This document shows, piece after piece, positions 57,475 to 64,000 of a stretch of DNA of 64,000 nucleotides (position 1 is its first letter; every line of letters begins with the position of its first letter). Under the pieces are notes generated by a model. It worked only from the letters and a program-made list of their open reading frames with translations. It was not told the DNA's origin and made no database searches. Both the position numbers and the translations under genes were made by a program. Source of the DNA: Megaustenia siamemsis (lineage: Eukaryota; Mollusca; Gastropoda; Stylommatophora; Ariophantidae); contig JAVIAB010000124.1 in assembly GCA_032433765.1 (NCBI GenBank), positions 91,940,845 through 92,004,844 on the forward strand, written 5' to 3'.

Positions 57475-57890
57475 ACTGTAGGGACGGCGGCCCATCAGCT
57501 GATCAAGGCTTAGACTCGTCGGTTTCCCCAGGCAATATCCTGTATCACAACAGTCTGGCTATCAGAAACTGAGATCGCCGTGTTCCCCGTACTGGTGCCT
57601 CTTACTGATACGGAAGATTTAATACTGCAGTACCTCATGGCAGGCAGGACAAGTGACAGGTTTCCAGCCACTGTATGGAACTAGACGAACTTCATCTTCT
57701 CCAGTTCAAGCCGGGAATGTCAAGGATGCCATCAACTCAAAGAGTCAAAGGGCCTTTGTTCGTAACAACTCGTGGCTTTACGTCAACAACAACAATTCAA
57801 CGCGAAGAATTCTATAAGAAAAAAGGGTTTGAGACTATGTTTAGACTGGTCACCACGTGTGTTGATATAGCTGGTCCGTGAAAGAGATCA
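57475..57890 (+). repeat. Dispersed repeat R5, second copy
   Basis: See 55130-55440. The 68-codon frame 57675-57881 lies in it and is not recognised. Confidence 0.55.
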
Positions 57891-57984
57891 ATTGTGTCAC
57901 CTGTCTTCGATTTTATCTATCTCCTGAATAAAATATATCAAATAAGTGATCTTGCCTGTTTTCACCCGATGACGACAGAACTAG

Positions 57985-58290
57985 TTAGATCTTTTCGTCA
58001 TCCCATCTTAAAGGATGTTAAGTAAGCGTGGATTCGTGTGGTGTTTTACAATATAACTGATCTATTTGTTCCTTTCAGCACAAAACATTCGCCTATAGCA
58101 CGCTATTTTTGAATACTGGGTAACCTTCCATTTTTATATCTGCTTACTTGGCCAGGCTAGATGGTTTAGTCTGTTTTAGGGGCACCAAAAAGATGTGGAG
58201 TAGATTCTGGATAGTTCTAGTTCACTGATCCTGACGCAAACAATCAGCTGTGATTCGTTGACAACTTTTTGTCTCTCGCCGACGCCTTAA
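57985..58290 (+). repeat. Dispersed repeat R2, third copy
   Basis: TTTTTGAATACTGGGTAACC, ACTTGGCCAGGCTAGATGGT and CACTGATCCTGACGCAAACA match 8340-8560 and 12680-12935. It extends further at the 3' side. Confidence 0.72.
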
Positions 58291-59205
58291 CTTCCTCTAA
58301 GAGTTGTACAAAATATGTCTGTAAAGCTTACGCTGAATTAGAAAACTGTGTAACAGTGTATGGCAGATAATATGACGAGCACAACGAACCTGACAAATAA
58401 TAAGAAAAGAATATAAAAAAATGAGAGAAACAATATATTTTGGTAATGTAAAAACGACAGGAATGACATTATAAGAGAAATAGTAGGTATTGGGTACTGA
58501 GCCAATCCTTAGCTACTAAGAGAAATAGAAGGACAAAATAAACTGTTTTGACCATCTGGAAAGAATACCGTGTGATTCCTTACCATACAAAGCATGTATT
58601 AAAAGAGAAGGGAGAATATCAAGAGGCAGCCCATGTAGACGTTGGGGGGGGGGGGGAAGGGGGGGAGGGGGGAGAGAAATACCACGAGAAAGAAGGAGAG
58701 GAAGGCAGAAAGCGTGATTGTCCGAAATAAATAACAAGCCATCCGGAAGTGATAACCCACGTGAAAAAAAGGTAGAAACAAATATGAAACAGACTACCTC
58801 GAGATTTGCGGGGGTGTATTAGCGTGAGTTCCGAAATAGACGACAAGCAACTGAAAAAGAAAAACAATATGAAACAGACTATCTCGAGATTTTTGGGGTG
58901 GATTAGTCGAGAAACTAAACACGTGGATCGATTTGATTGGAGGAGCCGACAAATATTTAAAGAGGAGACACAAAGAAACGAAAGGACTTTTACTAGGAGA
59001 ACATCATAGATGGCACACGTGTAGTTGTAGATACAGCGGCCACATGTGTGGTCCGCCATTAGGGATAACAATAGCCAACTTTGTAAGTAGTGATTAACTA
59101 AGTGTAGACTAGGGACCGTTAGATGTAAAGAGTTCTGAACAGTCATAGATTAAACCTCGAGGATTAGGTTAGGAGTTTCCAGAGAATTAAAAGTCCACGC
59201 GACGA
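58291..59205. other. No gene; G-rich tract
   Basis: 58642-58675 is a run of G blocks (possible quadruplex). CAGACTA(C/T)CTCGAGATTT is repeated about 75 bp apart (near 58789 and 58875), a small local duplication. Confidence 0.45.
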
Positions 59206-59209
59206 ATAG

Positions 59210-59435
59210 AATAAGTAGGTTAGCATTAGATCGGAGGAAGCTGTTCAATGGGGAACAGTCTCAATATAAGTACACTAAACTAAACCGGTAGAATAAGTAT
59301 ATTAGACATAGACCTGAGGAGGCCGTTCAATTAGGAACGGTTTCCGCTGACATATGAGTAGACGAGTAGAGAAGTGTGTAGAAGCCTAGGGCCCAGTGGC
59401 GAGTAACATTGTTACTGGGCAGCGTGTGAATGAAC
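59210..59435 (+). other. Diverged tandem duplication with small stem-loops
   Basis: GAGGAAGCTGTTCAATGGGGAACAG and GAGGAGGCCGTTCAATTAGG are equivalent parts of an 80-bp duplication, each able to form a short stem-loop. Another stem-loop, GCCCAGTGGCGAGTAAC/ATTGTTACTGGGC, lies at 59391-59420. Function unknown. Confidence 0.4.
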
Positions 59436-59464
59436 TTATTACCAAACATTGGTCATGTAATGCT

Positions 59465-60120
59465 ACACTATGAAAATTAACACAGAAAAAACAGAGGTTA
59501 TAAGAATACGCAAATTAAGACACCCATTAAACATTAAGATCAAAGATAAATAAATAAAACAAGCAGAGGAATTCAAGTATTTAGGCACAATGTTCACAGA
59601 AGATGGAAAACTAGACAAAGAAATTGACATGTGAATAAAAAAAATCAAATGCTGTCACATACCAGCTTTCACCATTACTAAGACATCCAAACGTTTCTTG
59701 CCAGCTAAACAACAAATGATAAATAGCATTTTCATACCAACTTTGTGCTATGAAAGTCAAACATTGACCCTTTATAAATCACAATTAAGAAAAATCAAAT
59801 CATGTGAGATGCGATGCTTGAGAAAAGTAACAAACAACACAAGAAGAGATATAATACCAAATAAAACCATAAGAAAAATGGTAGGAACAAAACCCTGCCA
59901 ATAATATATAGAACAACAAACTAAATGGTTTGGCCACCTGGTCAGAATGAATTCTTATCAATCATCATCAAAGGCGTTCTTCTCGAGAATGCATGGAAAA
60001 AGAGGAGGAGGAAGACCCAGAAGAAGATGGATAGATGCAGTGACAGAGACATGTAACAACAAAGAAAAGTCACTAATTCAGACAGTTCGAGAAGCTCAAG
60101 AACGACAAATGATATAAACC
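59465..60120 (+). pseudogene. LINE ORF2 C-terminal fragment (family D)
   Basis: Frames give KINTEKTEVIRIRK, EEFKYLGTMFTEDGKLDKEI, KQQMINSIFIPTLCYESQTL, MRCLRKVTNNTRRDI, WFGHLVRMN, HGKRGGGRPRRRWIDAVTET and REAQERQ. This is a full post-RT tail with YLG, I..R, WFGH and GRPR.RW blocks. Several in-frame stops (near 59550, 59633 and 59904). Confidence 0.82.
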
Positions 60121-60635
60121 ACGACACCTTTTAGGTATCAGTGACAAGAGAAAAGAGGAAGAAGGTCATGTAATGTCATGTAAACCTGTTATACACGTTG
60201 CCCATGGATTGGGCTGTGAAATAAAAACTGTTCACATAAAAGTGTTCTAATTTGGTGTGTCCAACAGTTAGCAGATCACGCCTGGCGAAGAAAGACGGGA
60301 ACGTTAAAGACAGAAAACCAAAAAAAGTCGCAGGCACAACACAAGTCGAAGAACAAACCACTATACTCTAACACGGGACACGTTATAACGTGTTGGGATT
60401 TCCCAAGTCCCAAGCGAGAGATCTCGTGTTTGACCAGCTCCATGTGTCAAATAAGGTCAGGGACACGGCGCAAGTGTGTCGCCTGTCTTACTGCACAGCC
60501 AGAGACCAGGGCAGGGAGCAGCTGAATATAACAGCTGATTCACCAGCTGTCCGTGTTTAAATTAACGTCAAGAAATCTCCATCCAAGCGACAGCTACTTA
60601 TTTCCTGATGCACCCAGAGGACCTCTCTCATATTG
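60121..60635. other. No recognisable feature
   Basis: Intergenic-type sequence. Confidence 0.4.
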
Positions 60636-60636
60636 T

Positions 60637-60894
60637 ATTCACCACAGCCCGTCTTGTCCGGGACATGTTTAAAACATGGACAATCAAATTCTTATCATTT
60701 TTTGATATTAATTACCCACATTTCTCAGTTATCATGGGTGACGTCGCAGGTGCAGCCGATTTCTTTCACTCCATTGATAACTGCCTGTGCCGTCAGAAGC
60801 GAGATCGAAACGATAGTGGTGCTTTGTCCGAGTGTTTTCATGGTGGTTTTTACATAGATACATCATCAGGTTACAATTCACCACAGCCCGTCTT
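60637..60894. other. 239-bp unit framed by a 19-bp direct repeat
   Basis: ATTCACCACAGCCCGTCTT occurs at 60637-60655 and 60876-60894. The second copy is followed by poly-A and then a SINE-1 body. It may be a target duplication around an unknown insertion or a tandem duplication. Confidence 0.6.
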
Positions 60895-60904
60895 AAAAAA
60901 AAAA

Positions 60905-61078
60905 ACAGCCTTATATGGGTACCTGATTGTTTCTGGGAAAGTAAAGCGGAACGGGCGTAATATACTAACAATACCCCAAAAATCAAGTGCCGAAGGTGTA
61001 TAAAAATTATGGTAACTAACACTATATTCCCTATACGCCACTTAGCTTGACGGGGTTCTTTACTTTACTTTTTTTAAC
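60905..61078 (+). mobile_element. SINE-1, 5'-truncated
   Basis: From CAGCCTTATATGGGTACC through TTTCTGGGAAAGTAAAGCGG to TAGCTTGACGGGGTTCTTTA plus T-rich tail. The tRNA-like head is absent. Confidence 0.87.
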
Positions 61079-61650
61079 ATCTAAAAGAATCTCTGTTTCT
61101 AGCCAGATCTCCCGCTTCTATTATCATGTTCAAGGTTTCATAGATATCTTGAAACCACCGCCTTATATAAATACATAATAATCAAGTTATACTCTGTCAT
61201 CTCATATCAATTTACCCTACAGCTCACACATTGCATGTCAGGCTGATTTCCCCTGTGCTCCAGATATCTTCTTGTTTTATCCGTATTGATTTTTACTTGT
61301 AATGAAAAACTCACTGTGGCCTTTCTAGAGAGAGCAGTGACGGTCGTACCATAACCCATTTAGCCAGCAGCTTTGCATTACGAACCGTGTCCAACATCAA
61401 AGGTTATCGTATCGACTTACCGAGGTAGTCCCCCGGCAGTTATTTAGTTCACCCAACAAGATATTATTGTGATGTTTCTGAATCATTTAACGCAGCATGG
61501 ATTCAGTGCAGGGGCGGCACTGTTTGTGTTTTCAGTCCTATGTTACCTAATAAGAAAAGTATGTCATATAGACAGCTGTTGTGCGTCGATGTGTGTATAT
61601 CCTTGTTTTTGGTTTAGTGAAATTTATTAACAGACAGATAATGTGGTTGA
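61079..61650. other. No recognisable feature
   Basis: No frame or repeat recognised. Confidence 0.4.
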
Positions 61651-61654
61651 GTGT

Positions 61655-62270
61655 GTATGTAAAAGTAAAAATGTAATTATATCTTTCAACTATAAAGTTG
61701 AAGGAATACACCTGGAGACAGTTCGGAGCTACAACTACCTCGGACATTCTATAGCCAGTGATGGAAAATGTAAAACTGAAATAAATAAAAGAATAGGAAT
61801 GGCAAAAAATTAATTTTAAATTCCATGAAAAATATACTAACATCTAAGGTAATACCACTAAAGCTAAGAAATACAAAATGTTATGTTTTTTCAACTTTCC
61901 AGTATTGTGCAAAAACATGGACAATCGACACAATAAAATAATAGAAAATTGAAGCCATTGAAATATCGATTTATAGAAGAATAGGGAAAATTGGATGGAA
62001 AGAAAAGAAAACAAAAAAAGTCTTACAACAATTAAAAATGAAAAGAGAACTACTAAACACAATTCAAAGAAGACAAAGAGACTTTTAGGGCATGTTTAAA
62101 GACACAACAACCTACTCTTGGAAGGGAAAATACAAGGCAAACTAAGACTAACATGGACGAGTAATCAAACGATTGACAAGTCAACATCAAAGCAAATGAA
62201 AAAGAACGGAATAGCGCTTCATGGTAGCCAACCTTCGATGCGGGGACGGCATACAATGCTGATGAATATA
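61655..62270 (+). pseudogene. LINE ORF2 C-terminal fragment (family C), longest copy
   Basis: It begins with sequence encoding VEGIHLETVRSYNYLGHSIA and SDGKCKTEINKRIGMAK, then TRKCYVFSTFQYCAKTWTID-like and RRIGKIGWKEKKTKKVLQQL, and ends WRFMV..LRCGDG-like (SMRGRHTM frame). It includes the region missing from 4815-5400. Confidence 0.75.
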
Positions 62271-62429
62271 TCTGGTCTGTTAGATTGCATGACTACTTTG
62301 TAAGTAGAAGTAAACAAATATAGAGTCAGGTAGATTGCGTGTATGTCTTGTGTTTTAGTGAACTCTAAGAACAGTCTAGTCTAGTTAATGCGTGCGTGTC
62401 TTGTGTTTAAGTATATTCTATGAACTATC

Positions 62430-62431
62430 TA
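62430..62431. repeat. Mariner TA target duplication, left
   Basis: TA directly before CGAAGGGAGGTC; paired with 63769-63770. Confidence 0.92.
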
Positions 62432-63768
62432 CGAAGGGAGGTCAAAAAGTAATGCACACCAATTTTTTTCTCGGCTAATAATAAAGATAGGAATATGAAA
62501 TTTTGCACACTTGGAACATGACATGTTCCAATTATGTGTACCAAATTGCACAGCATTCTGATAAATATTACGCAATCTATGAACCGTTAAAATGGAGCTT
62601 GTCAACAATGTCCGTTACAAACAGCGAATTGTCATAGAATTTCTGGTTGCGGAAAAAGAAACTGTGGCAAACATTCATAAACGACTGTGTGCAGTGTAAA
62701 AATGTTCTGCAGTCGATAGGAGCACAGTTAGTCGCTGGGTTCAGAGAATTAAAGCTGCAGAAAGTGTACGAGTGGAGCTGCATGATTTACCGCGTTCTGG
62801 ACGTGTTGCCTCGGCTACCAGCACAGACATGTTAAACCGGGCTGATGCCATTATTCGTAAGGATAGGCGTATCACTAGTCAGCAATTGGCATTGCAGCTT
62901 ACAGTCAGCAAGGGAAGTGCAATCGCAATTTTTAAAACGCTCGGATATTCAAAGATTTGCGCTCGATGGGTTCCTCGGTGCCTAACAAATGATCACAGAG
63001 TTCAAAGGAAAACATTCTGTTCTGAATTGTTGGAGCGTTTCGGTGTTGAAGGAGAAATGTTTTTGTCAAAAATTGTTACCGGTGACGAAACGTGGGCACA
63101 TTATTATGAGCCTGAAACAAAAATGCAGTCGATGGAATGGCATCATCCGCAGTCACCAAAAAGAAAAAAATTCAAAACATCTCCATCAGCCGGAAAGGTG
63201 ATGATCACTGTCTTCTGGGACATTGATGGTGTGATTCTTGTTGATGTAATGACAATAGGTGAGACAATCAACTCGACAGCTTACATCAATACACTGACAA
63301 AACTCAAAAATCGGTTCCACAGAGTTCGGCCTAATAAGCCATCTGCAGATGTGTTGCTTCAACATGACAATGTACGCCCTCACACAAGTCTGGTAACACG
63401 GGAAGCAATCAACAAATTTGGTTGGACTGTACTGCCCCATCCTCCTTACAGCCCTGATCTGGCTCCCTCAGATTTCCATCTGTTTGGACCACTCAAAAAA
63501 TTCCTGCGTGAGACACACTTTGACAATGATGAGGATGTGATCCGTGCAGTTAAAAAATGGCTACGCGAGCAGGACAAATTTGGCACAAACGAGGCATTCA
63601 TGACCTAGTTTCGCGTTGGCGTAAGGCAATACGCTTGGACGGAGATTATGTTGACAAATAGGTAGTGTAAAGGGGATGTTCAGCTACAATCTGTGAAAAT
63701 TTCACACATTTTTCCCGAATAGTTTCCGAGAAAAAAATTGGTGTGCATTACTTTTTGACCTCCCCTCG
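62432..63768 (+). mobile_element. Mariner transposon, 1,337 bp, nearly intact
   Basis: The left end CGAAGGGAGGTCAAAAAGTA and the right end (reverse complement CGAGGGGAGGTCAAAAAGTA) match at all but one of the first 20 bases and extend through ATGCACACCAATTTTTTTCT. TA flanks both ends. Length and layout (end, about 160 bp, transposase, about 110 bp, end) are standard for mariner. The near-identity of the ends and the light damage suggest recent activity. Confidence 0.96.
62592..63661 (+). pseudogene. Mariner transposase (DD34D), one stop and one frameshift
   Basis: Start ATG 62592 gives MELVNNVRYKQRIVIEFLVA; this start matches the usual mariner length (about 355 residues). A TAA at codon 36 (62697-62699) interrupts it. 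The same frame then runs to 63606 with RSTVSRW (first HTH region), LPRSGRVAS linker, second HTH, WVPRCLT, VTGDETW (first catalytic Asp, about residue 165), QHDNVRPH (second, about 259) and YSPDLAPSDFHLF (third, about 294). Thirty-four residues separate the second and third Asp, the hallmark DD34D spacing. Near 63590 a 1-base loss (or 2-base gain) throws the frame; the correct ending IHDLVSRWRKAIRL, DGDYVDK follows in the other frame and stops at 63659-63661. Catalytic residues are intact, so only two lesions separate this copy from a full frame. An internal Met at 62772 would lack the first HTH. Confidence 0.95.
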
Positions 63769-63770
63769 TA
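63769..63770. repeat. Mariner TA target duplication, right
   Basis: TA directly after the right inverted end. Confidence 0.92.
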
Positions 63771-64000
63771 TATAAAATACAAGCAGTACTTGTCATTGTA
63801 TCATATGTGTTGTCTAGTATCTGATTGAGGCGTTTATCGAAAGATCGTAGTTGTCTCTCTACAGGTTTAGCTGCTTAATACCATTTTATGTTTATTTTAC
63901 ATGTCACCTGTAGCATGTGGTCATACCACTACATTTCTAGTAGCGGCGCCGTGTGGTATTTAATATATTAGATATTTTATATTTGAGCCATTCTCCGTCT

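Overview
The window is nuclear DNA from an animal, most likely a mollusc. The evidence is many 5'-truncated non-LTR retrotransposons, tRNA-derived SINEs with target-site duplications, a DD34D mariner transposon, long minisatellites and microsatellites, and a decayed receptor-like gene with tachylectin/F5-8-type and EGF-like domains of a kind I know from molluscs. The phylum is an inference from gene and repeat style. I see no gene that is certainly functional, no bacterial-style operon, no rRNA, and no free-standing tRNA gene: every tRNA-like sequence looks like a SINE head.

Layout: 1-9.6 kb holds a 61-bp satellite, LINE tails, a SINE with a perfect 15-bp target duplication, a T-rich 31-bp minisatellite (3.28-4.52 kb) and a near-perfect 45-bp hairpin (8.7 kb). 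9.6-23.9 kb holds more LINE tails, three SINE types, a 60-bp minisatellite of about 28 units (17.58-19.25 kb) and a TATAG array. 24.6-25.65 kb is a 36-50 bp minisatellite. It abuts the receptor pseudogene on the minus strand (25.67-27.2 kb). At 27.57 kb is a mariner-derived deletion element. 28-39 kb is dense in SINEs and LINE fragments.

The dominant structure is a 10.1-kb near-perfect inverted repeat at 39515-49637: two arms of about 5 kb around a 162-bp unique centre. Each arm carries three nested satellite arrays and a CCAAT/GC-box module. The element begins with AGTAGT and ends with ACTACT. It is flanked by TCTATC on both sides and lies inside a TATC microsatellite that runs in the same direction on both sides, so it is an insertion and not an inverted-duplication artefact. 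The terminal triplet repeat, 5'-AG end and 6-bp-compatible duplication recall Polinton/Maverick ends, but no polymerase, integrase or capsid gene is present. I read it as a non-autonomous element made only of terminal inverted repeat.

50-64 kb holds an RNase H-bearing LINE fragment (minus strand, 50.1-51.5 kb), further LINE and SINE pieces, a 45-bp minisatellite, a 28-bp perfect hairpin, and at 62432-63768 a nearly complete mariner with TA duplication, matching inverted ends, and a transposase broken by one stop and one frameshift.

The parts do not form a pathway. They record successive insertions: LINE machinery presumably mobilised the SINEs, mariner-type transposase mobilised the two TA-flanked elements, and the giant palindrome depended on an unseen helper.
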